Shown: in pieces, positions 51,857-60,322 of the stretch
Layout of the letters: every line of letters starts with the position of its first letter
How positions within the stretch are numbered: position 1 is the first letter of the stretch
NCBI RefSeq assembly: GCF_024228315.1
Contig: NZ_CP100455.1
Coordinates: 310,001-374,000 of the forward strand
Reading direction: 5' to 3'
Length of the DNA stretch: 64,000 nt
DNA from: Halomarina pelagica
GTDB taxonomy: Archaea; Halobacteriota; Halobacteria; Halobacteriales; Haloarculaceae
Translations under genes and position numbers: made by a program
The notes under the pieces: model-generated
Told to the model about the DNA's origin: nothing
What the model saw: the letters and a program-made list of their open reading frames with translations, nothing else
The model's database searches: none

Positions 51857-52002
51857 GTCGGGCGGTACGGGCGACGCGCGGAATACGCTGTCGGCCGTCT
51901 CTCTCGGAGAGAGTCATCGCGCGCGACGGTGACTGCTTCCGCGGCGTCCGGCTGACGGTACCGGTCCGACGCACCGGGGGTCGAGCGATCCGGGCCGCTC
52001 GA

Positions 52003-52662
52003 TCACTCGAAGCCGGGCGGTCGCCCCTCGAGCGCCGTCTCGATCAGGGTCTGGTGGCCGCGGCGGAACCGCTCGGAGAGCGCCTGGTGGGTGATGCCGA
52101 GTTCGTCGGCGAGTTCCTCCATCGTCGTGCGCCGGGGGATCTCGAAGTAGCCCTTCTCGACCGCCGTCATCAGCGTCACGTACTGCTCCTCGGTAAGTTC
52201 CCCCGGGCTCGCGGACTCCGCGTCCAGTTCCGTGATGCGCGTCACGTCGATCGAGAAGTCGTGCTCCCAGGCGTTGTCGACGATCCGCGAGAGGGTGCTC
52301 CGATCGAGCACCAGCAACTGGACGACCCACTTGCGGTTCCGCCCCTTGATCGACAGGATCATCGCGTCGCCCTCGAAGAGGATCTCCCTGAGGACGCACA
52401 GGCGGACGCTCCCCCACTCGACCTCGTAGAGCCAGCTCTCGCCTCGCTGCGAGACGGCGGTGAACGTCTCCACGCTCGGATCGAGGTCGAACGCCGCCTC
52501 GACCTCCTCCCGACTCGGTCCCCACACCCGAACGAACGACATCGCCGCCCCGGGTTCGGCCGCCACGACTTGCGCCATCTCGAACCGGAAGTCCGAGATC
52601 GCTTCGAACGTTCGCTCGAGTGCCAGGTCTCCTGCCGGTATGCGGAATGTGGCGATGCTCAT
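52003..52662 (-). CDS. HTH-10 (bacterio-opsin-activator-like) regulator
   Basis: The 219-residue protein starts MSIATFRIPAGDLALERTFEA, has FDLDPSVETFTAVSQRGESWLYEVEW in the sensor part, and ends in LTEEQYVTLMTAVEKGYFEIPRRTTMEELADELGITHQALSERFRRGHQTL. It is a fourth member of this regulator type in the window. The TATA box ATATATAAG at 52695-52703 gives a leader of about 9 nt, and a GAGG lies just before the ATG. An ATG ten codons upstream is less likely. Confidence 0.87.
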   Translation of the reverse strand: MSIATFRIPAGDLALERTFEAISDFRFEMAQVVAAEPGAAMSFVRVWGPSREEVEAAFDLDPSVETFTAVSQRGESWLYEVEWGSVRLCVLREILFEGDAMILSIKGRNRKWVVQLLVLDRSTLSRIVDNAWEHDFSIDVTRITELDAESASPGELTEEQYVTLMTAVEKGYFEIPRRTTMEELADELGITHQALSERFRRGHQTLIETALEGRPPGFE

Positions 52663-52694
52663 TGGAACCTCTTCGGGGAGGACGACCGCCATCG

Positions 52695-52703
52695 ATATAT
52701 AAG
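52695..52703 (-). promoter_or_regulatory. TATA box of the HTH-10 gene at 52003-52662
   Basis: CTTATATAT on the minus strand is centred about 36 nt upstream of the ATG, fitting a very short leader. Confidence 0.55.
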
Positions 52704-52746
52704 TTTTTCCCTTTCGATGTGAATTTATTCCGTCGTTCTCGCGGAA

Positions 52747-53274
52747 CTACCGTTCACCGGCGTTCGCGCCGAACCACGTACCGAGCGTGAGCCCGTAGAC
52801 GACGTGGCCCACGTGAAAGACGAACCGTTCGTCGGGTTCGAGGTTCAGGTCGAGCACGCGCTCCATGAGGACCGAGACGCCGAACGCCGACAGCAACAGT
52901 CCGTAGAGCAGACCGAGCAGCGTGGCTCGCCTCTCGCTCACGCTCTCCGGTTCGCCCTCCCGGGCGGCGACGAGCGCCCCGAACAGGGCCCCGCCGCCGA
53001 TTCCGTACGCCAGGTGGAGGACGCCCGCGGGAACGAGGTGATCGCCGGGCTCGCCGCCGGCGACGTACTTCGCCCAGAACCAGGCGGGCGGCGGCGGCGA
53101 GCGCGAGATCGGCACCCTGAAACACGACATGACCGCCGTCGCGATCCCGCCCGCGACCATCCCGATCACGAGTCCCCGAACACGTCGCCCCTCGAGGAGT
53201 GCGGTGACCGACCGCCTGAACCGCTCCCGAGGTCCCGCGTCCGATTCGCCGGTCAGCGTCCTGCGTAAAATCAT
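52747..53274 (-). CDS. DUF6789-like membrane protein
   Basis: The 175-residue protein has four helices: LVIGMVAGGIATAVMSCFRVPI, VLHLAYGIGGGALFGALVA, LLYGLLLSAFGVSVLM and FHVGHVVYGLTLGTWFGA. SRSPPPPAWFWAKYVAGGEPGDHLVPAG is the loop pattern I recall in DUF6789. It is probably a small integral membrane protein; function unknown. The frame is open further upstream, but ATG 53274 is the likely start. Confidence 0.7.
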   Translation of the reverse strand: MILRRTLTGESDAGPRERFRRSVTALLEGRRVRGLVIGMVAGGIATAVMSCFRVPISRSPPPPAWFWAKYVAGGEPGDHLVPAGVLHLAYGIGGGALFGALVAAREGEPESVSERRATLLGLLYGLLLSAFGVSVLMERVLDLNLEPDERFVFHVGHVVYGLTLGTWFGANAGER

Positions 53275-53436
53275 GGCTTCGGTACACCCGAAAACGGGCT
53301 TCGACGCAGACGTCGATAAGTCTTTGCCGGGACGACGCGATGTCGTTCGGTTACGTCCGGACCGTCGCACGCACTTTTGTACGACAGTCCCGGACGTGGG
53401 GGCGGACGCCGCTCGGAGAGCAGACCGGTGAAAGAC

Positions 53437-53985
53437 ATGAACACGCCGCAGTTCGAACAGGTCCGGAATCACCCCTCGCGGCGGCCACAGCCGGTCCCGC
53501 CGATCTACCAGCCGGAGGTGGCCGCCCGGGCGGTCACGTGGGCGGTCGACCACGACCGCGACGAACTGTGGGTCGGGCGGTCGACCGTCGAGTCGATCGT
53601 CGCCAACCGCCTGTTCCCCCGTCGACTGGATCGGATGCTCGCCCACGACGCCTGGGACGCGCAGATGACCGACGAGCCGTCGGACGCGGACCGCCCCGAC
53701 AACCTGTTCGAGCCGGTCGAGGCCGACTTCGGAGCGCACGGCCGGTTCGACGACCGGGCGCGGGGGACGAGTCGCACGCTGTGGGCGACGACCCACCGCG
53801 CGCTCGTCGCCGCCGTCGGCACCGCGGCGGCGTCGGTGCTCGCGCTGTTCGCGTGGCTGCTCCTCGACTGGGGACGGCGGATCCCGGTAGAGCGAGCGCG
53901 CCGGCGAACGGCCCGTTCGGGCACCGGTCATACGCGCCCCGCGATCGCCGGCAGCAACACTAAGCCGCGGTTGGCGCTAGCGGCG
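53437..53985 (+). pseudogene. Truncated short-chain dehydrogenase, C-terminal half only
   Basis: From ATG 53437 the frame reads MNTPQFEQVRNHPSRRPQPVPPIYQPEVAARA, then ELWVGRSTVESIVANRLFPRRL, then PDNLFEPVEADFGAHGRFDDRA. This is the C-terminal half of a classical SDR enzyme (MNTPQFD and PVPPIYEPEV are the segment after the catalytic centre). The NAD-binding Rossmann start and the catalytic YxxxK are absent, so it is a remnant. Its frame has no stop and continues into the next gene's sequence. It ends with a hydrophobic helix (VLALFAWLLLDWG). Confidence 0.7.
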
Positions 53986-53988
53986 ACG

Positions 53989-54288
53989 ATGTCCGACGAT
54001 CGATCCGGCGAGAGCACGCAGACGACGGACCACGACACGATCAGGGAGTGGGCCGAGGAGCGAGACGCCCGGCCCGCGAGCGTCGAGGGGACCGGCGGCG
54101 ACGGCGACCCCGGCGTCCTCCGGTTCGACTTCGAGGAGGGAGCGGACGGGCAGGACGAGTCGCTCGAACCGATCTCCTGGGACGAGTTCTTCGAGACGTT
54201 CGAGGAGAACGACCTGGCGATGGTTTACCAGGAGACGACGAACGAGGGCGAGACGAGCCGCTTCTTCAAGTTCGTCGACCGCGGGTAG
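53989..54288 (+). CDS. Small acidic protein, paralogue of the one at 57092
   Basis: The 99-residue acidic protein reads FDFEEGADGQDESLEPISWDEFFETFEENDLAMVYQE in its core. The protein at 57092-57412 has the corresponding core LSWNEFFEEFDGKGLALVYPE. Both are presumably the same small haloarchaeal family of unknown role. The frame is open upstream into the SDR remnant, but ATG 53989 (MSDDRSGE) is the start by analogy with the paralogue (MSDDEHAE). It converges on the glycosyltransferase gene with a 23-nt overlap. Confidence 0.72.
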   Translation: MSDDRSGESTQTTDHDTIREWAEERDARPASVEGTGGDGDPGVLRFDFEEGADGQDESLEPISWDEFFETFEENDLAMVYQETTNEGETSRFFKFVDRG

Positions 54289-55546
54289 GACGGCCCGTCG
54301 GCCCGTCGACGAGTTCCCGGAACACGTCGAGGTAGGCGTCGACCTGCCCCTCGACCGTGAACGACCGTTCCACCTTCCGTCGGCCGGCCGCGCCGTAGGC
54401 CGCCGCGAGGTCGGGGTCGTCGAGCAGGCGGGAGAGCGCGGCCGCGAGGCGGTCCACGTCGCGCGGATCGACCACGAGTCCGTCGCGCTCGTGCTCGACG
54501 AGTTCCCGCGCCCCGCCGAACCGCGTCGTGACGACCGGCGTGGCACCCGCGAACGCCTCCAGGTTGACCGTCGGGAACGGATCGAGGTGGACCGACGGGG
54601 TGGCGACGACGGTCGCCGCGTCGAAGGCGGTTCGAAGCCCCTCGCGCGCGAGCCAGCCCGTCGAGACGATGCGGTCGCCCGCCGCCTCCGCGACCTCCCG
54701 CATCCGGTCGACGTACGCGGAGTCGCCGGTCACGAGGAGCGCGGGCGGGTCGTCGAGGTCGAGGCGGGCGAACGCCGCCGCGAGGTGGCGACCGCCCTTG
54801 TTGTACCCCGTCCGGCCGCCGAACAGCACCACCGGCGACGAGCCGAGGTCGTGCCTCCCGCGGAACGCTTCGGCGTCCCCCGTCTCCCGGTCGAACGGCT
54901 CGACGTCGACGCCGTTGTGGATCACCTCGTCGCAGGGGACGCCGTTGGCGCGGAGCGCCCGGCGGAGTTCGCGGCTGACGGCGACGCCGACGTCGACGCA
55001 CCGGTCCATACAGCGGCGGTTTCGGCGGTTGCGAAGCGGGAAGTACCCGAGCCGCTGGCGCTTCAACTGGTACCAGGGGTCGACCCGGTAGGCCGCGGCC
55101 GAGATCCGCCCCTCGCCGACCGGGACGTCCTCGACGAAGTGCGTCAGTTCGCCGTAGGAGACGGTGCCAGCGTCGTGGAACGTCTTGACGACCGGGATCG
55201 ACCGCCGCGCGGCCGCTCGAAGGCACCCATTCGACAGCCAGTGGACGTTGTGGGCGTGCACGACGTCCGGCGCGAGGCGGTCGAGGAGGCGGCGACACGG
55301 TCCGACCGCGAACGGGTTGTGGACGGTCAGGTAGGGGAGAAGCCGATCGGGGTGGGGGCTGTACGTCCGGTACACCGTCACGCCCTCCCTCGCGCTTCGA
55401 CCGACGTCGTCGCGGTCCGCCACCGTCGCGAGCGCGGACACGTCGTGTCCCCGTCGCGCGTACCCCCTCGCGAGTTGCGCGGCGATGGTCTGCGCGCCGC
55501 CGCGGTCCCACGGCGGGTAGCCGTCCGAGAGGACGAGGACGCGCAT
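54266..55546 (-). CDS. Glycosyltransferase family 4 (GT-B)
   Basis: The 426-residue protein starts MRVLVLSDGYPPWDRGGAQTIA and has VVHAHNVHWLSNGCLRA. The donor half has VLFGGRTGYNKGGRHLAAAF, then VVATPSVHLDPFPTVNLEAFAGATPVVTTRFGG, with the E-x7-E motif. It begins one base into the stop of the sulfatase-like gene upstream (TGATG overlap), so the two are translated together. The pair is likely to build or modify a sugar on a lipid or protein. Confidence 0.88.
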   Translation of the reverse strand: MRVLVLSDGYPPWDRGGAQTIAAQLARGYARRGHDVSALATVADRDDVGRSAREGVTVYRTYSPHPDRLLPYLTVHNPFAVGPCRRLLDRLAPDVVHAHNVHWLSNGCLRAAARRSIPVVKTFHDAGTVSYGELTHFVEDVPVGEGRISAAAYRVDPWYQLKRQRLGYFPLRNRRNRRCMDRCVDVGVAVSRELRRALRANGVPCDEVIHNGVDVEPFDRETGDAEAFRGRHDLGSSPVVLFGGRTGYNKGGRHLAAAFARLDLDDPPALLVTGDSAYVDRMREVAEAAGDRIVSTGWLAREGLRTAFDAATVVATPSVHLDPFPTVNLEAFAGATPVVTTRFGGARELVEHERDGLVVDPRDVDRLAAALSRLLDDPDLAAAYGAAGRRKVERSFTVEGQVDAYLDVFRELVDGPTGRPTRGRRT

Positions 55547-57078
55547 CAGCGGTACCCGAGGTCCTCCAGCCGCCGCTCGACGTCGCTCGGGATCGACCCG
55601 TCGGCCGACTCCCGCCGCGGCGGGACGGCGTCGTCGAGCGTCGCCGCCAGCGTCTCGCGGATCGCCTGGGGGAGGTTCCCCTCGTCGACGGCGACCTCGC
55701 GGTTCGCCGCCCAGTCGATCCTCGCCGCGCGCCGCTCGCCGCCCACCCTATCGAGCTTCCACTCGCCGGCGATGGCCGTCGCGCGCGGGCGCAACAGGCG
55801 GTCCGTCGGGAGGTGATCGGGGGGGTGGGAGGCGACGACGCCGGCGTACTCCGCGAGCGCGGCGTCGCGCGTATACGCCGCGTCGCGATCGAGCAGCGAC
55901 CGCGACGGGCGGTACTCGAGTTCGGCGAGCGCGCGGACGGTGTCGGCGACGTAGTTCGTCTGGACGAGGTCGTCCCGGTCGTCGCCGTCGAACTCGCCGG
56001 GATAGCGGAGCACGAGCGGCACGCGGAGCAGCGGGAGCCGAACCGACGTCTGGTGGTCGAGGAGCGTCCGCCCGGCGACCGCCTCGCCGAGGTGCTCGCC
56101 GTGGTCGCCCGTGAGGACGACCAGCGTCTCCTCGGCGTGGCCGTGTCGGTCGAGGCTCTCCAGGACGCGCCCGACGACCGAGTCGGCGTAGGCGACCTCG
56201 TCGGCGTATCGCGCCCGGAGGAATCGGATCTCCGCCTCCGTGAGCGTGCGCTCCCCCAGCCGTATCTCCCAGAGGTCGTCCATCAGCACCCGGACGTACT
56301 CGCGTTCCTCCTCGTCGGTCGCGCACCCCGGCGGCCGGACGTCGGAGGCGAACTCGGGCGGAACGTAGAACGGCAGGTGGGGGTCCATCAGGTGGACGTA
56401 GGCGAAGAACGGGCGGTCGTCGTCCGCGAACGAGGCGAAGCAGTCGTCGGCGACGGTGGCGGCTCGTTCGCTCGCGCGCACGTCGTCGGCCCAGACGTCG
56501 CCCGTCGCCTCCGAGACCTTGAACGCGGCGGCGTTCGCCAGGCTCCGGAGCGGCGACGAGGACGACAGCGACCGCCGGATCGCGGTCGCGTACCACTCGA
56601 TCCCCCGCGAGACGCCCTCGGTGAGGTCGCGGACGTCGCGCCCGCCGTCGAAGCGGCGGTGCTGGGGCCCGGTGAACTCCTCGACCCGGTCGAACCCTCG
56701 CCCCTGCGGGAGCCAGTCGCCGATCCAGGTCGTCGGGGAGAGGTGGACGCAGCGGTAGCCCGCCGCCGCGAGCTGGTGGACGACGGTTCGCTCCCCCCGC
56801 ATCGCGAAGCCCCGCGAGGTCGCGCCGTGCTCGTGCGGGTAGTCGCCCGTCAGGACGCTCGTCACGCTCGGGAGCGTCCACGGGGCGGCGCTCACGGCGC
56901 GCTCGAAGACCGTCCCCTCCCGACCCAGCGCCTCGAACGCCGGCGTCCAGTCCACGCCGGGCGCGTAGGGCGACGTGTAGTCGGCCCGGCACGCGTCGAC
57001 CACGAGGAGGAGGACGTTGGGTCGCGACCCGTCTGCCGGCGCGTCCGCGCCCCCCGTCGAACCGGTGGGCCCGGTCAT
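55546..57078 (-). CDS. Sulfatase-fold (alkaline phosphatase superfamily) enzyme with Thr nucleophile
   Basis: The 510-residue protein has the metal-binding start NVLLLVVDACRADYTS (Asp28), then SAAPWTLPSVTSVLTGDYPHEHG, and later VVLTGDHGEHLGE. In true sulfatases the C/S-x-P-x-R formylglycine motif would sit at TLPSV; here Thr68 is in the nucleophile place and there is no Arg. This fits phospho- or sulfo-group transfer on glycans by an unmodified Thr, as in phosphoethanolamine-type transferases. It has no signal peptide visible. A paralogue-like small gene lies 13 nt upstream. Confidence 0.82.
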   Translation of the reverse strand: MTGPTGSTGGADAPADGSRPNVLLLVVDACRADYTSPYAPGVDWTPAFEALGREGTVFERAVSAAPWTLPSVTSVLTGDYPHEHGATSRGFAMRGERTVVHQLAAAGYRCVHLSPTTWIGDWLPQGRGFDRVEEFTGPQHRRFDGGRDVRDLTEGVSRGIEWYATAIRRSLSSSSPLRSLANAAAFKVSEATGDVWADDVRASERAATVADDCFASFADDDRPFFAYVHLMDPHLPFYVPPEFASDVRPPGCATDEEEREYVRVLMDDLWEIRLGERTLTEAEIRFLRARYADEVAYADSVVGRVLESLDRHGHAEETLVVLTGDHGEHLGEAVAGRTLLDHQTSVRLPLLRVPLVLRYPGEFDGDDRDDLVQTNYVADTVRALAELEYRPSRSLLDRDAAYTRDAALAEYAGVVASHPPDHLPTDRLLRPRATAIAGEWKLDRVGGERRAARIDWAANREVAVDEGNLPQAIRETLAATLDDAVPPRRESADGSIPSDVERRLEDLGYR

Positions 57079-57091
57079 CCGAACACCGCCG

Positions 57092-57412
57092 TCACAGGTT
57101 CTCCCGGGACACCAGGTGGAGGTCGTCCCGCTCGTCCTCGGCCAGCGACTCGGGGTAGACGAGCGCGAGCCCCTTCCCGTCGAACTCCTCGAAGAACTCG
57201 TTCCACGACAGTTCCTTCACGTCGTCGTCGCCGATCGTGGACCCCCCGTCCCGAAAGCCGATGCACAGCAGTCCCCGGTCGCCCTGTCCCTCCGACCCGC
57301 GACGGTGGGCGGGGTACCCGTCGTACTCCTCGATCACGTCCCGCACCAGCGCGCGCTCGGTCGTCGCGGTGCGCTCGGTCGATCCGCCTTCCGCGTGCTC
57401 GTCGTCACTCAT
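57092..57412 (-). CDS. Small acidic protein, paralogue of the one at 53989
   Basis: The 106-residue protein has LLCIGFRDGG, then VKELSWNEFFEEFDGKGLALVYPESLAEDERDD. It shares the SW-x-EFFE-x-F core with the protein at 53989-54288. It is 13 nt upstream of the sulfatase-fold gene on the same strand, so it leads that operon. It might be a regulator or partner of the operon, but nothing shows this directly. Confidence 0.72.
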   Translation of the reverse strand: MSDDEHAEGGSTERTATTERALVRDVIEEYDGYPAHRRGSEGQGDRGLLCIGFRDGGSTIGDDDVKELSWNEFFEEFDGKGLALVYPESLAEDERDDLHLVSRENL

Positions 57413-57586
57413 CGTTCGCGTTCGTTGTTCTGGCGAGTCGGCCTTAGTCGCTACGTAAGGGTACCTGACTGTACCGTTTCGAAGGACGACCTCCCGACGG
57501 TGAGCGCCCGCCGTCCACCGCCCGTCCACCGCCGTCCACCGCCCGTCGCCCGACCGTCGTCGCCGGTCGTGCTCGTCCTCACCGCC

Positions 57587-57655
57587 GCCATCGCCGCCAT
57601 CGCCGCCGTCGCTGCCATCGCCGCCATCGCCGCCATTGCCGGCGTCGCTGCCGCG
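57587..57655. repeat. GCCGCCATC/GCCGTC simple-sequence run
   Basis: About 69 bases of degenerate 9-bp units (GCCGCCATC). It is a low-complexity run likely formed by replication slippage. Confidence 0.6.
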
Positions 57656-57694
57656 CTTTCTTCGCCGTCACACTCCCCGGTCGTCACCCGTCCC

Positions 57695-57716
57695 GTTACA
57701 GTGATACGCCTGTAAC
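57695..57716. repeat. 22-bp intergenic dyad, copy 3
   Basis: GTTACAG then TGATACGC then CTGTAAC. The seven-base arms pair perfectly; the inner core is only partly paired. It lies about 211 nt upstream of nuoCD and 283 nt upstream of the paralogue gene on the other strand. Confidence 0.6.
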
Positions 57717-57927
57717 AGTCCGCGGTCGGTGGAAGTCGGCCCGGGCGACGGATCGGGAGAGGGGAGGCCTCCTCTCCCGACGATCGTCGCCCGACCATTC
57801 ATTAGCCCCCGTCTCGTCACGGACCGTACGGCCGGATCCGTCACGGACCGCGCACCGGGGACGACGTCAGTCGGCCCCCCGCGTCGTCCCCCCAACGCGC
57901 CGACGGCGGCTCCGGAGCACGTCCATC

Positions 57928-59592
57928 ATGAGTTACGAACGAACCACCGAGGACGACGGCGAGCGGGCCAGCGGCGTCGATCACGACGACCTCGAGGAAC
58001 TCCTCGGCGACCGCGTCGTCGGCCGCGAATCGCACGTCAACGCGGAGGCGTTCGTCGTCAGACCGGACGAGGTACAGGCGGTGCTGTTCGCGCTCCGCGA
58101 CGAGGCCGGCTTCGACCACCTGTCGTGTCTCACCGCCCAGGAGTACGAGGATCGCTTCGAGAGCATCTACCACCTGAAGAAGTTCGCCGACCCGACCCAG
58201 GAGGTGAGCGTGGTGGTGCCGGTGCCGACGGACGACCCCGCGAGCGAGACGGCGGTACCCGTCTACGAGACGGCCAACTGGCACGAGCGGGAGGCCTACG
58301 ACCTCCTCGGTATCGAGTACGAGGGCCACCCCGATCTCCGGCGGATCCTGCTCCCGGAGACCTGGCAGGGTCATCCCCTTCGACTCGACTACGACATCGA
58401 GCAGCCCCAGATCGTCGCCCTCCGCGAGCACGCCAACCTGCTCCAGTCGGAGACGCGAACGGGGGACCCCGACACGCTCTTTCTCAACGTCGGCCCGCAC
58501 CACCCGGCGACCCACGGGGTGTTGCACCTGAAGACGACGCTCGACGGCGAACAGGTCGCCGACGTCGATCCCGACATCGGCTACCTCCACCGCTGTGAGG
58601 AACAGATGTGCCAGCAGGGCACCTACCGCCACCAGATCATCCCGTACTCGGACCGCTGGGACTACACGGCGAACCTCCCGAACGAGTGGGCCGTCGCCCG
58701 CGCCATCGAGGACCTCGCGGAGATCGAGGTGCCGGAGTACGCGCAGGTCCTCCGGACGATGTCGACCGAACTCGCCCGCATGCTGGGGCACTTCCTCGCG
58801 GTGGGGACGTTCGCGCTCGACGTCTACGGCGACTTCACCGCCATCTTCCAGTACGCGTTCCGCGACCGCGAACTCGTCCAGAGCATCCTCGAGGACCTCA
58901 CCGGCCAGCGGATGATGTTCTACTACTTCCGCCTCGGCGGGGTCTGCTGGGACCTGCCGGAACCCCGTGAGGAATTCGTCGACAAGACCCGCGACTTCCT
59001 CGACCGGATCCCCCCGAATATGGAGGAGTACTTCGACCTCCTGACGAACAACGAGATCTTCCAGATACGAACCGTCGACACCGGCGTCCTCGAACCGGAC
59101 GTGGCGAAGGACTACGGCTGTACGGGGCCGGTCGCGCGCGGATCCGGCGTCGACTACGACCTGCGGCGGGACGACCCCTACGGGTACTACCCCGACCTCG
59201 ACTGGAACGTCGTCGTCGAAGACGGCTGTGACAACTTCGCGCGCGTCCTCGTCCGCCTCCGCGAGGTCGAAGAGTCCGCGAAGATCGTCGAACAGTGTCT
59301 CGACCTGCTCGAGGACTGGCCGGAAGACGATCGCGAGATCCAGAGCAACGTCCCCCGCACCCTCAAACCCGACACCGACCGGGAGATCTACCGCGCCGTC
59401 GAGATCGCGAAGGGCGAACTCGGCGTCTACATCCGGTCGGACGGGACCAACAGCCCCGCCCGCTTCAAGATCCGAAGCCCCTGTTTCCACAACCTCTCCG
59501 CCCTCCCGGAGATGGCCGTGGGGGAGTACATCCCCGACCTGATCGCCTCGCTCGGCAGCCTCGACATCGTCCTCGGGAGCGTCGATCGGTAG
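57928..59592 (+). CDS. nuoCD: Isolated NADH-quinone oxidoreductase subunit C/D fusion
   Basis: The 554-residue protein has a NuoC N-terminal part (residues about 50-180: [42 protein letters not shown]). A complete NuoD part follows, with [35 protein letters not shown] and the C-terminal AMRIRSP-like [10 protein letters not shown] and DIVLGSVDR. This fusion is normal in haloarchaeal complex I-like enzymes. No other nuo genes are in the window, so it is a stray or duplicated copy. It has the usual length, and the quinone-site His-Pro-x-Thr-His motif is intact. Confidence 0.9.
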   Translation: MSYERTTEDDGERASGVDHDDLEELLGDRVVGRESHVNAEAFVVRPDEVQAVLFALRDEAGFDHLSCLTAQEYEDRFESIYHLKKFADPTQEVSVVVPVPTDDPASETAVPVYETANWHEREAYDLLGIEYEGHPDLRRILLPETWQGHPLRLDYDIEQPQIVALREHANLLQSETRTGDPDTLFLNVGPHHPATHGVLHLKTTLDGEQVADVDPDIGYLHRCEEQMCQQGTYRHQIIPYSDRWDYTANLPNEWAVARAIEDLAEIEVPEYAQVLRTMSTELARMLGHFLAVGTFALDVYGDFTAIFQYAFRDRELVQSILEDLTGQRMMFYYFRLGGVCWDLPEPREEFVDKTRDFLDRIPPNMEEYFDLLTNNEIFQIRTVDTGVLEPDVAKDYGCTGPVARGSGVDYDLRRDDPYGYYPDLDWNVVVEDGCDNFARVLVRLREVEESAKIVEQCLDLLEDWPEDDREIQSNVPRTLKPDTDREIYRAVEIAKGELGVYIRSDGTNSPARFKIRSPCFHNLSALPEMAVGEYIPDLIASLGSLDIVLGSVDR

Positions 59593-59784
59593 GCGGGTGC
59601 TCCCACCGTCCGCCCCGGGCTCGGACGAACGTCGCACCGCCGTCCGGTACCGGACGCGAAGATTCCCGCCGGGCCATCTGTCCCCCTCGTCGGTCTCAAT
59701 CCGGTCGACGATATACTCCGCCCGATCTCTCTCGACGCGGCTGACCAAATACTTTAGGAAGTGACACGAGTAGTCGGAGGTGCG

Positions 59785-60048
59785 ATGGACCTATTCCAGC
59801 AACAATCTGGCCGATCGAGCCAGATGGCCGAAGAGGAGATGAGGATGGCGGAGGAGGCCAGCACGGACCCCGCGCTGCTCGCGGCGGCCGCGTCGGTCCT
59901 GTTCGCGTGGTACCAGTTCTACCTGCGCGGGAACAAGGCAGGCGGCCTGTTCGTCGGTCTGTGGCCGCCGACCATCCTGGCCTTCGCGAGCTACTACAAA
60001 CAGTCGAACATGTCGGACCGGATGGATCGGATGCGGCGGATGATGTGA
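59785..60048 (+). CDS. Small membrane protein, unknown
   Basis: The 87-residue protein starts MDLFQQQSGRSSQMAEEEMRM, then a hydrophobic part (LLAAAASVLFAWYQFYLRG, then LFVGLWPPTILAFASYY) and a Met/Arg-rich end. Two helices in a hairpin. No family is recognised. A TATA-like AATACTTTAG lies at about 59748-59757. Confidence 0.68.
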   Translation: MDLFQQQSGRSSQMAEEEMRMAEEASTDPALLAAAASVLFAWYQFYLRGNKAGGLFVGLWPPTILAFASYYKQSNMSDRMDRMRRMM

Positions 60049-60170
60049 GGACGCCACACCGCTTCTTTTCGAGTCCCGGCTCCGATCGGGTCGCCGTCCG
60101 CGTCGAACACGGATAAGGCGGCCGCATTTGCAGGGTGAGGGTACAGCCGCGAGGCGCGCCACCGAACGGT

Positions 60171-60311
60171 ATGAAACGGGAGTTTACCTACCGGTGTCTC
60201 GCGTGCGATCACCACGTGACGGCGACCCGGCGTCCGGGCGACTGCCCGCACTGTGGCGGCGACCTCGTCAACGAGACGCTGGACCGCTGGCGGCTGCAGT
60301 ACACCGACTGA
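60171..60311 (+). CDS. 46-residue rubredoxin/rubrerythrin-like zinc-ribbon protein
   Basis: The short gene encodes MKREFTYRCLACDHHVTATR, then PGDCPHCGGDL and a short tail. The two CxxC pairs form a zinc ribbon, as in small haloarchaeal rubrerythrin-like proteins. It is 11 nt upstream of a glycosyltransferase gene on the same strand. An element CGCATTTGCAGGGTG is at 60123-60137. Confidence 0.72.
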   Translation: MKREFTYRCLACDHHVTATRRPGDCPHCGGDLVNETLDRWRLQYTD

Positions 60312-60322
60312 CGGTGACGGAA

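Larger units (their letters stand above)
57413..57927. other. Divergent intergenic region with simple repeats and 22-bp dyad
   Basis: 515 bases without a gene. 57510-57560 repeats GTCCACCGCC-like text. 57590-57650 is a run of GCCATC/GCC triplets (GCCGCCATC units). Both look like slippage products, and the minus frame reading Met-Ala-Ala repeats there is not a gene. The dyad is at 57695-57716, and the promoter of nuoCD must lie to its right. Confidence 0.55.

Noticed and set aside
57451-57798. Minus-strand frame with Met-Ala repeats
   Set aside because: It arises from a GCC-rich simple-sequence run; no start signal or family.
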